Positions 31,610-42,634 of a stretch of 64,000 nt of DNA are shown in pieces. The translations under genes were made by a program, and so were the position numbers. The notes under the pieces are model-generated. The model saw nothing but the letters and a program-made list of their open reading frames with translations. It was not told where the DNA came from and made no database searches. The first letter of the stretch is position 1; each line of letters starts with the position of its first letter. This DNA is from Nicotiana tabacum (Eukaryota > Streptophyta > Magnoliopsida > Solanales > Solanaceae), in contig NC_134103.1 of the NCBI RefSeq assembly GCF_000715075.1, positions 76,261,519 through 76,325,518 on the forward strand, read 5' to 3'.

Positions 31610-32752
31610 TAAGTTAAGACTTGCATTCCTCTAATAATTGATAAAGGCGATAACTGGTTCACTCTTTCGTTGACGAGTATTTGTAAGTTCTATCATACTC
31701 ATAGTACGTCTCGTGCTATAAAAGCGATTGAGGAACTCTTGCACTAGTTGATCCCAACTATCAATAGATCCAGCCTCGAGGTCTGTGTACCAGTCAAAAG
31801 TATTTCCTTTTAGTGAGCGGACAAACTGCTTGACGAGGTAATCTTTATAAGTCTCAACATTGTTGCACGTCTCAACGAAGTGCGCCACATATTGCTTTGG
31901 ATTACCTTTACCATCAAATTGTTGAAACTTTGGAGGTTGATAGCCAGCAGGCATCTTCAACATATCGACCCTGGCAGTGTATGGCTTTGCATATGTAAGG
32001 GAGGACTTGGCAGCAACTTCATACTTGTTCTTAATGGTTCCTTCAATGAACTCCTTCAGTTGATCAATTGGAATCAGCCCTTCAGATAAGACAGGGATAG
32101 CCTTAGCGGATGTTACTTGTCTTGGGGGCGAATCACTCTCTCGAACTTCTGGGAGCTTGCCAGGTGCGTGGGTGGATTCTTCTTCCATCAAGATTCCCAC
32201 CCTATCTGTTAGCTTGTCGATTCTAGCGTCTTGATTTTACATGCACTTGGTCAAGCCAGCGATTGCTTCCGTCAAGTTTTCCAACTGGTCCTCCACAGAT
32301 GAATTGTTTGTCACCATGGCTTGCATGATTGTCGTGGAAGATGGAGAGTAGCATGGATTGTCACACATATCGATCCTCGATTGGCTCACGCTATGTGGTG
32401 TAAGTGGAGAGGATCCATCACTTGAAGCATCATCATTTTCCTTCACAACAAAGTGCTTGGATCTGGAGAGGTCAAGCAGAGCAAGAGTTTTCTGGATCTT
32501 TCCAGCAACATCGCTTCCTCCTTTGGGTGCGTTTGTGGAAGATCTTGCTCCTTTTGAGGATGAAGATCCGAAAACAGTGGTTGATGCGGACGACACTTGG
32601 GGTGCTTGTTGTCCTAACGAGCTTGCTTTGCTCCTCGTAACTGGTCCAAAGCTTCCAAAAGTAACATCGAGGATGCTTTCCACATCAGCATAGAACCTGG
32701 AATTAGCAGCTTTGGTGGAAGTTGAACTGGAGTTGATTTTCTTTGAAGCCAT
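31610..32752 (-). pseudogene. Element B gag, N-terminal half
   Basis: On the - strand the start is MASKKINSSSTSTKAANS at 32752, about 50 bases inside the primer site. A serine-rich N-terminus runs to a stop at 32239-32237. The same frame continues as DARIDKLTDR and the gag core (YQPPKFQQFDGKGNPKQYVA, NTFDWYTDLEAGSIDSWDQL, EPVIAFINY). A TAG follows INY, and B gag is then cut by the copia insertion. Confidence 0.85.
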
Positions 32753-32805
32753 TTCAATGTTCTTGAACTTTGGTAATTGAAAAGTTGAGATGAGAGGTAG
32801 AGATT

Positions 32806-32825
32806 GTCCTACTGGGCGTGCCAGA
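32806..32825 (-). promoter_or_regulatory. Element B primer-binding site
   Basis: On the - strand TCTGGCACGCCCAGTAGGAC lies directly after the LTR end ...CTACA. TGGCACGCCC-type primer sites are seen in other Tat-lineage elements. The tRNA is not assigned. Confidence 0.65.
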
Positions 32826-32828
32826 ATT

Positions 32829-33711
32829 TGTAGACAATAAATTTGTATCGAGAAAATAAATTCATACCGAAAAATATTACAACAATCGTAGTATTTGATT
32901 TCAAATAATTCGAGTGTACAATCTCTATGAATTCTCTGATTCTTCTTTTCAATAGTAAATAAATTCAAGGGCTTTTGAGGTTGAGCTTGAACCTATATTT
33001 GTTGTCACGAATGATGATCTTGAATTCAACTAGTACCAACTTTGATTTGAACTCGTACTCCTTGAATCTTGATTTGTTCTTCGTTCTTGAGCTTAAACTT
33101 GATTTGTTCTTCGTTCTTGAGCTTGAACTTGATTGCTTGAAGTTTGAAACTTATGGAGGAATTTGCAGCGTTTGATCCACGAGCTCTTTCTTGCTTCTTG
33201 TTATAACTTTTGGTGTCTTTTCTGGGTTATGAAAACCCCTATTTATAGTTGTGGGTGGGAAGAGTTATGATAAGAACAAACTCTTTCCGACCAATCAAAT
33301 TGAAGTGTGACAAGGCCGCATTTGATTTGCCAGAACATGTCACTTGCACACGTGCCGCGGTTTCATTGGTCTTTTAATGTGACTTGGCATGCCTTGTCAT
33401 TTTGACACGTAGCATGATCTTATTGACTCTTTCGTTTGACTTGGTGTGCCACGTCATTTGACACGTGGTACCAAACTGGGCCTTTAGGAACATGACACAT
33501 TGGGCTTAATGAAGTGGGCTCATCACTTCAGCCCAATTAAATGGGCTAACCCAATGGATTAAGAATTATTTGTTTAATCCATATATATTGGATTATATAA
33601 TTAATTGAAGGGGAAAAAATATATTTAGCCAATATTTAAGAAATTTTTACAGAGTCCTAGCACTAATAAGTAATTAACAAATATGGCACCTAATTAATTA
33701 CATTTCTAACA
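32829..33711 (-). repeat. Element B 5' LTR (883 bp)
   Basis: Read on the - strand it starts TGTTAGAAATGTAATT (33711) and ends GTCTACA (32829). A TATA box (TATAAATAGGGG on the - strand) lies near 33246-33230. A 30-base direct repeat (TTGATTTGTTCTTCGTTCTT..) sits at 33069-33128. The partner LTR is absent because the 3' end of B is lost. Confidence 0.8.
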
Positions 33712-35068
33712 CAACCCTATAATGCTAAAACAATCATTCCCACAACTTTCTCTCCAATTAATGCATTACCTGCTCTCATTAACTGCTTTTAACTCTAATT
33801 GTTATACTTATAATATATTAACTTTAATAATACATTGTGTTGTATAATTATTGAATACATGATGAATAGTAATGTTATATATGAATATACTTTATATTAC
33901 TAGCAGGGGCGGCCCGTCCATAAAGCAGGTAAAGCAACTGCTTTAGGCCTCATTTTTTTTTTTTTACATATATATATATATATATATATATATCTTTTCC
34001 TATTTTCGTTGGAAACTAATTCATTCCATAACGGATTTTATACTTTCCATATATGGATCTTTTTACTAGAAAAAAGAGTACTAGTACCTTTTTATATAAC
34101 ATAAACTCTAGCGAAAGTATACATCTTTATATTTTGAAAAAATAAAATACATATGTTTCATGAAAAATATAATGTATATTTGAGGTATACATATATATTA
34201 TAAACAATATAATTTTATATAATTATTATGCCAGGGAGTACTTTCTTATTAAAAAGAACAAAGGTATATTATTACATTAGTATTTCTTGAAATATCATTA
34301 TACTAGTTATATATAATGTTATACCTTAATACCATTATTATACATTGTATTTCTCTAAAAAAAATATTTTATGAGATATATATAATATTATAACTCAATA
34401 AAATTATACCATGTATATTAATACATTAGTATACAAAGAAAGCTGCTATATACACCTTATATTCAGTGAATTATTTTCTTCTTCTATTCCTTATCGATTT
34501 CAGAGGATGTAGCGATGGAATCAACAATCTTAATGAGTTTCACCTTATTCTTTGCTATGTAATTTGCAGTTTACGATAAGAAGGGAAGAGGAAAGAGTTT
34601 TGGGTAAGATTTTGCCTTACATGATGAGAGAAAGAACAAAAAGAGTGAGATTTTGGGTTCGGGGTGATGGAGAGATTAGTGGAGAAATAATCACTATAAT
34701 TTTGAAAATTTGGTGGAATATGGGAGACTTTTAATCTCTAATACATCATCCCTTGAATTATGGGTCAGTTTTAAAAAATAAAGACTAATGGTAATGTATC
34801 AATTTTGAGATATGTTATATATGTAAATGAATGTGCTACATATTAAATAAAACAAAAGTAATATTGTTTATGTAAATATTTGCTTACTAATGGCTCTACA
34901 ACGTAAAAATCTCTTAATAGAATTATATTAGCCCATAATATTGGTTGGGACCAATATATCTTGAATTTAAAATATAGTCCAAATTATTTTATCGATTTAG
35001 ATTCGATAAAATTTAAATGCTTACACTTACTTCTATGAATGTTGGTTAAATGCAAATAGAATAACAAC
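33712..35068. other. AT-rich host spacer, no gene seen
   Basis: Older host sequence into which B and D were inserted. It contains a hAT left end (33904) and a TA microsatellite (33969-33993). I see no supported gene. A 60-codon frame at 34552-34734 has no recognisable feature. Confidence 0.55.
33904..33968 (+). mobile_element. hAT left terminus, isolated
   Basis: CAGGGGCGGCCCGTCCATAA followed by AGCAGGTAAAGCAACTGC and TTTAGGCCTCATTTT matches the left end of the hAT relic at 1186, and here the terminus is intact. No matching right end was found downstream, so the rest is deleted or diverged. Confidence 0.7.
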
Positions 35069-35081
35069 CTTCCTCAAACAA
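35069..35081. repeat. 13-bp flanking duplication, left of element D
   Basis: CTTCCTCAAACAA is repeated at 46028-46040 right after the 3' LTR. The next base, C, is shared with the LTR. Confidence 0.9.
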
Positions 35082-35724
35082 CGAAATAGATTTCGATCTT
35101 CCTATGTTCGATCGAGTTCAAATGGTAGGAAATCGGAGTGGGATTTTGGGAGTGAGCTCCGAAGACAGTACTAACGAGCCTCGAGTCCAAAGGCTGCTCG
35201 AGGAGTCGGCTCGATAACCTTATCGAGCCCGTGACCAAATCGATCCGCAAGGCATTGCTTCGAGGTCGGAAATGCGCGACGCCCATCCCGAAGGTCGAAC
35301 TCGAGCCAAGACCGAAGGGCTCGACCCAGTAACAAGTTCGAGCCAGTATCGAGCTCACAGACAAGAGTCGTTGCAACCGCACCAAGAGAGAGAATCTTGG
35401 CGGAAATCGAGGAAGAGACAAATCATCATGGGTCCTCCTCCACTATATGCTTTATTTTATTATTTTTTATTATAAATAAAGTAATGACCCTCTACTATAA
35501 AAGGGGGATCCTTGTAAGCTATGGACATACTGAATATACTGGAATAAAAGATATCTCCTTGTGCTTGTTTTACTTTATTTTATTCATTCTTTCTGTTCAT
35601 TATTCCCATTTTCATAGTCAAGAATATTCGTATTGTTATCTCTCTATACGATTTGTATCAAAAGGTATGATGTATCCTTAGAACCATACATAAATTTAAC
35701 GTTATTCGATTTTTCGGGTAAACA
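35082..35724 (+). repeat. Element D 5' LTR (643 bp, first ~10 bases missing)
   Basis: It begins CGAAATAGATTTCG, whereas the 3' LTR begins TGTATATGGTCGAAATAG. The rest matches closely to the end GGGTAAACA. It carries a TATA-like TATAAAAGGGGGATCC near 35497. Confidence 0.9.
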
Positions 35725-35727
35725 GTT

Positions 35728-35745
35728 TGGCGCCCACTGTGAGGC
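35728..35745 (+). promoter_or_regulatory. Element D primer-binding site
   Basis: TGGCGCCCACTGTGAGGC, three bases after the LTR, with two differences from the site in element A. Confidence 0.75.
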
Positions 35746-35811
35746 TAAGGATAACAGTGATTGTTTGACATAAATTTACAGTACACACCAGTTTACAACT
35801 TCAAATCAGCA

Positions 35812-37829
35812 ATGGCTTTACGTATCGACCACGAAGCCGGCCTTCAAGATGAAACCAACAACTTGGGATCTGGGGGCGGAAGGCCATTTGACGATGGCAC
35901 TGAGGCTCGAATCGAAGTACCCGAAATTCGAGCCGAAGTACCATTAGATGTCAATTCATGAATAGCTCTGGAGGCGAATCAGCGTTCCGAACCGGAAAAA
36001 AGCATTCAGGGCGGTACTCGATCCATAGCCCGAGATACCCATAACGCGGGGAAAATCGGAGCCAGCTTACGTATGATCTTCGAGATGCTACAAGCCCAAC
36101 AAGTAGCGATAGCCCAGTTACAGAGCCAAACTCATATACAAAGCAGGCCGGATCCCAATCCGCCTCGAGAAATTACCCCCAGAACGGAGCCCGCCATAGT
36201 GAAAAAAACATTCAGGGCGGTACTCGATCCGTAGCCCGAGATACCCATAAATCGGGGAAAATTAGAGCCAGCTTACGTATGATCTTCGAGATGCTACAAG
36301 CCCAACAAGTAGCGATAGCCCAGTTACAGAGCCAAACTCATATACAAAGCAGGTCGGATCCCAATCCGCTTCGAGAAATTACCCCCAGAACGGAGCCCGC
36401 CATAGTGAAATCAAATGAGTAAGAATCGGGGACCACTCCCGAAATTACTAAATTGCTCGAGGAACTCACAAAACGAGTCGAAGCAAACGACAAGAGAGTG
36501 GAAACATACAATGCCAGGGTCGTTCAAATCTCAGGGGCTCCACCAATGATAAAAGGGCTTGATTCGAAAAAATTCATACAAAAGCCTTTTCCCTCAAGTG
36601 CGTCCCTAAAACCAATCCCCAAAATATTCCGTATGCCTGAAATTCCCAAATATAACGGTACGACCGATCCTAACGAACACGTAACCTCTTACACATGTGC
36701 CATCAAAGGTAACGATTTGGAGGACGATGAGATCGAATCCGTATTGTTGAAAAAGTTCGGGGAGACCCTCTCGAAGGGAGCAATGATCTGGTATCACAAT
36801 TTACCGCCAAATTCCATCTATTCTTTTGCCATGTTAGCAGATTCGTTCGTAAAGGCACATGTTGGTTCCATAAAGGTTGCAACAAGGAAATCGGACCTCT
36901 TCAAAGTAAAGCAAAGGAGTAATGAAATGCTGAGGGAATTCGTATCCCGATTTCAAATGGAACGCATGGAATTACCACCGGCCACAGATGATTGGGCTGT
37001 ACAAGCTTTCACCCAATGGTTGAACGAGCTAAGTTCGACTGCATCACGTTGGCTGAAGCAAAATTTGATCGAGTATCCAGCAATAACTTGGGCAGATATA
37101 CACAACCGCTATCAATCAAAAATTAGGGTCGAAGATGACCAGTTGGGAGCTCCGTATGGACCCGTGCATCAGAAAAGGACAGCTGCTAAAAACCAAAGGG
37201 AGATCGACAAAGAACAAAGGTTGAACAGAGACCGATATCAACCGTACGTCGCAGATCGGATGAACAACGGTTCAACACGCAATACAGTTCGGAACAATCA
37301 AAAGATTGATCGAGGGCAAAATTCTCGTGGACTTATGAGCAAGAGCGGCTTTGATAAATATACTGATCCTATAGAAGCACCTCGGTTATCAGAGTATAAC
37401 TTCAGCGTTGGTGCATCTGCCATCGTGTCGGCTATCGGATGCATCAAAGACACCAAGTGGCCTTGACCCATGCAGATCGATCCTGCCCAAAGGAATCCCA
37501 ATCAAATGTGCGAATATCATGGCACCCATGGTCACAGAACAGAAAATTGCAGGCAACTAAGAGAGGAAGTAGCCCGCTTATTTAACAAAGGGCACCTTCG
37601 AGAATTTTTGAGTGATAGGGCGAAGAACCTTTTTAAAAACAGGGATTTCGGCAAACAAAACGAGCAAGAAGAACCGCAGCACGTAATTCACATGATCATC
37701 GGCGGCGGCGATACCCCTCAGGGACCAATGCTTAAACGCACTAAAACATCGATTGTGAGGGAAAAGCGATCTCGGACTCAAGATTACGCACCCATAGGGA
37801 CTTTGTCCTTCGATTATGAAGATGCATAA
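35812..37829 (+). pseudogene. Element D gag (disrupted by a 206-bp duplication)
   Basis: The likely start is MALRIDHEAGLQDE at 35812. A TGA ends this frame at 35959-35961. A 206-bp tandem duplication (36003-36208 and 36209-36414) follows and shifts the frame. The main capsid part runs 36453-37466 (FRMPEIPKYNGTTDPNEHV, KFGETLSKGAMIWYHNL, REFVSRFQMERMELPP). A TGA lies at 37464-37466. The zinc-finger-like CEYHGTHGHRTENC is at about 37510-37551, and the frame ends at 37829. It is the particle protein of the element. Confidence 0.88.
36003..36414 (+). repeat. 206-bp tandem duplication inside gag
   Basis: CATTCAGGGCGGTACTCGAT begins both copies (36003 and 36209). Copies differ at only a few bases, so it is a recent event. 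The period is not a multiple of three. Confidence 0.92.
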
Positions 37830-37849
37830 GGAGTCATCCAACCTCATAA

Positions 37850-39370
37850 TGATGCACTAGTAATATCAGTACTCATGAATAAATTAAATTAAGCGTGTGT
37901 TAATCGATCCAGGTAGCTCGGCCAACATCATCAGATTGAAGGTCGTAGAACAGCTCGACCTGTAGGACCAGATCGTACCCGCAACTCTAGTTCTAAACGG
38001 ATTCAATATGGCATGTGAAACCACCAAAGGCGAGATAATCCTACCAATAAACGTGGCCGGAACCATCCAGGAAATAAAGTTTTACGTGATCGAAGGCGAC
38101 ATGAGGTACAACGCCCTTTTCGGAAGGCCATGGATCCACAACATGAGAGTTGTACTTTCGACCCTACACCAGGTCCTCAAATTCCCAACATCGAGAGGTG
38201 TCAAAACAGTGTACAGGGAACAACCGGCCGCAAAATAAATGTTCGCCGTCGAGGAAGCGAAATCAATATCCTCGCCTTCGCCGATAAAGGGATCGGTCTT
38301 AGAAGGAGAACGGGACACCAAATAGCAATCATAGATGTTGGCTTCGACCCAGCCAAATAACCAGAAGATCGAAGAAGATGATGGTCAAAGGGTCCCTCGA
38401 TCTTTCATGATTCCCGATGACTCCGACGCCACCAAATCAACAATTGAAGAACTAGAGCAAATCATACTAATCGAGCACTGGCCCGAACGAAAGGTATACT
38501 TGGGAACGGGGTAAAGCCCCGAACTCAGGAAGAAACTTGTTCAATTTCTTATCGATAACATTGATCATTTTGCCTGGTCCCACTTAGATATAACAGGGAT
38601 CCCATTGGACATAACGATGCATCGGCTAAGCTTGGACCCTAGGTTCAGACCGGTGAAGCAGAAGAGAAGACCCCAGTCCGAGAAAAAGCACACATTCATA
38701 AAAACCGAGGTAACCAAATTTCTCAAAATAGGGTCCATTGGGGAGGTGAAATATCCCAAATGGTTAGCCAACATAGTTGTAGTGCCTAAAAAAGGGAACA
38801 AACTTAGAATGTGTGTGGACTATAAGGATTTGAACAAAGCATGCCCCAAAAATTCCTTTTCGCTTCCCAACATCGATCGCATGATCGATGCCATGGCCGG
38901 CCACGAGATCCTCACTTTTCTCGATGCCTATTCCGGGTATAATCAAATCTAAATGAACCGGGAGGACCAGGAAAAGACTTCATTTGTCACCAAATATGGA
39001 ACATATTGTTATAATGTGATGCCCTTCGGGCTAAAAAATGCAGGGGCTACTTACCAACGCCTAGTAAATAAAATGTTCGAAGAATAAATAGGTAAATTAA
39101 TGGAAGTTTATATTGGCGACATGCTAGTTAAGTCCCTGCGCGCAGAGGACCATTTGACCCATTTGCAGGAAACGTTCGAGATTTTGAAAAAATACAACAT
39201 GAAGCTCAACCCCAAAAAATGTGCTTTCGGGGTCGGTTCGGACAAGTTCCTCGGCTTCATGGTGTCAAACTGGGTAATAGAGATTAACCCCGATAAAATC
39301 AAGGCCATCGAAGACATCACCATCGTGGACAGCGTGAAAGCTGTACAAAGACTAGCGGGACGGATTGCAG
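37850..39370 (+). pseudogene. Element D protease and reverse transcriptase (disrupted)
   Basis: The protease D-P-G-S-S motif can be read near 37902-37930, but the gag frame enters it shifted. NALFGRPWIHNMRV follows at 38110-38150. RT (38605-39370) has KGNKLRMCVDYKDL and MPFGLKNAGATYQ. Stops are at 38511-38513, 38949-38951 and 39085-39087. The metal-binding box is YIGD (39109-39120), so the first aspartate is lost. Element E keeps YIDD there. Confidence 0.88.
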
Positions 39371-40329
39371 CCTTAGGCCGATTCATTTTGAGATCATCAG
39401 ATCGAAGTCACAAATTTTTCTCTCTACTCAAAAAGAAGAACAATTTCGCTTGGACCCTGGAATGCATACAAGCATTGGAGGAACTAAAACTATATCTATC
39501 GAGCCCACCACTACTTCACACTCCAAAAACGGACGAAAAACTTTGCTTGTACTTGGCAGTATCGGAAATCACAGTAAGCGGTGTCCTAGTTTGGGAAGAG
39601 CAAGGTACGCAATTTTCTGTTTATTATATAAGTCAGACCTTAGGAGAAGCATAAACTAGATATCCGCACCTAGAAAAATTGGCACTTGCACTGATAAGCG
39701 CCTCTAGAAAGTTAAGACCGTACTTTCAATGTCACCCCATATGCGTATTAACCACTTACCCGCTTCGTAATATTTTGCACAAGCCCGAACTATCAGGCCG
39801 ATTGGCCAAATGGGCCGTCGAACTCAGTGGGTACGATATCGAATATCAATCTCGTACGACCATCAAGTATCAAATTTTAGCAGACTTCGGGGCCGATTTC
39901 ACGCCAACCCTCGTACCCTAAGTCGAAAAAGAACTCCTGTTGAAATCGGGTACATCATCGGGAGTATGGATCCTTTTTACGGACGGGGCTTCGAACGTGA
40001 AGGGGTCCAGGCTGGGCATAGTTTTGAAACCACCCACGGGTAACACTATTAGGCAATCTATTAAAACTACCAGGTTAACTAACAATGAGGCCGAGTATGA
40101 AGCCATGATTGCAGATCTCGAGCTAGCTAAAAACTTGGGAGCAGAAGTCATTGAAGCCAAATGTGATTCTTTGCTGGTGGTGAGTCAAGTGAACAAAACA
40201 TTAGAAGTTCGAGAAGGTAGAATGCAAAGGTATTTAGACAGACTACTTGTCACTTTGCACTATTTCAAACAATGGACTTTACGGCATGTTCCATGAGAAC
40301 AAAACAATGAAGCCGATACACTTGCAAAT
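39371..40329 (+). pseudogene. Element D RNase H domains (disrupted)
   Basis: The first RNase H segment follows RT (LLHTPKTDEKLCLYLAVSEI; VYYISQTLGEA, then TAA at 39652). The second, archaeal-like RNase H is at 39940-40296 with LFTDGASNVKGSRLGIVL and LTNNEAEYEAMIADLELAK. It ends in a TGA at 40294-40296. Paired RNase H domains are a Tat-lineage trait. Confidence 0.85.
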
Positions 40330-41682
40330 TTGGGATCGTCGGTCGAGGAAGATGACTTGAGCTCAAGGACTGTCGTCCAACTCTTGAGATCGGTAATCGA
40401 AGGAGGTCACACCGAGATAAATTCTACAAGCTTAACCTGGGATTGGAGAAATAATTATATTGAATACTTAAAGAGCGGAAAGCTCCCATCGGACCCTAAA
40501 GACTCTAGGGCCCTACGGACTAAAGCTGCTCGATTCACGTTGGCTTCAGATGGAACGCTATATCGAAGGACATTCGATGGACCGCTGGGAGTATGCTTGG
40601 GTCCGGGAGGTACCGATTACATCCTACGGGAAGTGCACGAGGGCACTTATGGGAATCACTCTGGTGCCGATACATTAGTTCGAAAAATAATTAGAGCAGG
40701 GTATTATTGGACCGATATGGGCAAAAACGCGAAGGAATTTGTTCGTAAATGTGACAAATGTCAAAGGTTTGCGCCAATGATCCATCAACCCGGAGAGCAA
40801 CTTCACTCAGTCCTATCCCCATGGCCGTTGATGAAATGGGGAATGGATATCGTCGGCCCTCTGCCATCGACCCCAGGTAAAGCCAATTTCATTTTATTTA
40901 TGACTGACTATTTTTCTAAATGGGTTGAAGCACAGGCGTTCGAGAAAATAAGAGAGAAAGAAGTTATAGACTTTATTTTGGATCATATCGTATGCCGATT
41001 CGGGATACCCGCCGAAATAGTATGTGACAATGGGAAATAATTCGTTGGCAGCAAAGTAACAAAATTCCTCGAAGATCACAAAATAAGAAGGATACTATCA
41101 ATACCATACCACCCCAGTAGGAACGGACAGGACGAATAAACGAACAAAACTATCATTCAAAACCTAAAGAAGAGGTTGAACGATGCTAAAGGAAAATAGA
41201 GAGAAATCCTGCCCGAAGTCCTTTGGGCGTATCGGACAACGTCAAAATCCAGTACGGGGGCGACCCCATTCTCCTTAGTATATGGGTCTGAAGCATTGAT
41301 ACTAGCCGAAGTCGGTGAACCTAGTACCAGATTTTGATTCACGATGGAAGAATCAAATAACGAGGCTATAAATACCAGCCTCGAATTATCGAACGAAAGA
41401 CGAGAAGCTACTCTCGTCCGATTGGCCGCCCAAAAGCATCGAATCGAAAGATATTATAATCGAAGAACCAAGCTCCGCCATTTCAAACCCGGAGACTTAG
41501 TGTTAAGAAAAGTCATCATCAATACCCGAAATCCGAACGAAGGAAAACTAGGACCAAATTGGGAAGGACCATATCAGGTTCTCAAGAACGTCGGAAAGGG
41601 ATCGTACATGCTCGGCATTATAAACGGCAAACAGCTATCAAACAGTTGGAATGTGTCACATCTAAAACGATACTACCGCTAA
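40330..41682 (+). pseudogene. Element D integrase (disrupted)
   Basis: The N-terminal zinc-binding H-H-C-C region reads HEGTYGNHSGAD and VRKCDKCQRF. The core begins MKWGMDIVGPLPS, with the second acid in IVCDNGK and the third in GQDE. Stops follow at 41038-41040 and just after GQDE (41137-41139). The C-terminal part, RRTKLRHFKPGDLVL and NWEGPYQVLKNVGKGSY, ends at 41682 with HLKRYYR. The enzyme joins element DNA to the host chromosome; this copy cannot be made whole. Confidence 0.87.
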
Positions 41683-41776
41683 GGTACGACCCTTCCATAT
41701 TCATTTACATTTCAAAACTGACCCCTGCAGAAGTCCGAACAAGAGCTAAGATGGACCCTTCGCTTGAAAGCACGCG

Positions 41777-41844
41777 TTGCACTCTTTTTCCCTTAGACCA
41801 GTTTTATCCTATATGGGTTTTTCGGTAAAGTTTTTAATGAGGCA
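41777..41844 (+). repeat. Post-pol conserved motif, element D
   Basis: TTGCACTCTTTTTCCCTTAG, then TTTTATCCTATATGGGTTTT and AAGTTTTTAATGAGGCA. It matches the copia motif at 31057-31218 and the E motif at 51843-51913. Confidence 0.85.
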
Positions 41845-42117
41845 ACCAATGATCGTACTGCACTTACAACAAGTATCCGAGGCCTCTGTACAATCGACCT
41901 CGAATACTGGGGGGCATTAGCCCTCAAATATATCAAGTTCTAATATAAGAAAGTTATTTCGCAACAACGGGGTTCCAGTAGGAAAAGTTATAAGAGCCAA
42001 AATGGTCAAAACGAACCATGCTCATGTAGTTGGCCCGAACACAGACGCAAAACATGAACACATGTATATCCAAGAAAAATTCCTCTATTTTTGAGATTTA
42101 TTATGCAATCAAAATTA

Positions 42118-42470
42118 AGATGAACTCGACCATTACGCCTATGGGCTACTTTTATTTCGAGTTCGAGCAAGCACTCACTTAACCTTTATGCCCACGGGCT
42201 ACATTACTTCAAGTTTGAATCATTCACTCGATGACTAAACCTACGGGCTACTTTTATTTCGAGTTCGAGCAAGCACTCACTCGACCATTACGCCCACGGG
42301 CTACATTACTTCGAGTTCGAATCATTCACTCAATGACTAAAGCCTACGGGCTACTTTTATTTCGAGTTCAAGCGAGCACTCACTCGACTATTATGCCTAC
42401 GGGTTATATTTCTTCGAGTTCGAATTATTGACTCAACTAGTAAGCCTAAGGGCTACGTCACTTCGAGTCT
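42118..42470 (+). repeat. Tandem repeat tract between pol and antisense gene, element D
   Basis: Repeated units read like GGGCTACTTTTATTTCGAGT, TCGAGCAAGCACTCACTCGA and ACGCCCACGGGCTACATTAC. At least five related units of about 55-60 bases alternate. The equivalent position in E is 50810-51490. Confidence 0.85.
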
Positions 42471-42634
42471 GAAAAAACAATCAATCATAGAGACTACGAA
42501 GTCCAAATTTGATTAAATTGTTAAGATCCTTGTGAAAACATTTGTAAGGCATGTATAAAGTCTTCACAAGTCGGCCAAGTTGTCTATATACAAAAATTTC
42601 TACATGATTGATTAAAAACGTAAAAAATTAAGAA

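Larger units (their letters stand above)
13006..33711 (-). mobile_element. Element B: Tat/Ogre-like retrotransposon, split by two later insertions
   Basis: Read on the - strand, B has a 5' LTR (33711-32829), primer site, gag (32752 to about 31610 and 27690-27150), protease (27148-26162), a linker (25971-26161 and 15137-15722) and RT-RNase H (about 15124-13006). It is interrupted by a copia element (27692-31606) and by a Tekay chromovirus (15728-25965). Flanking gag and pol parts continue across each insertion. Homology stops inside RNase H near 13005, so integrase and the 3' LTR are lost. All coding segments have stops. Confidence 0.8.

Noticed and set aside
42118..42470. Regularly spaced repeats that might suggest a CRISPR-like array
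   Set aside because: Units are long, contiguous and diverged, lie inside a retrotransposon in plant DNA, and have no spacer pattern.
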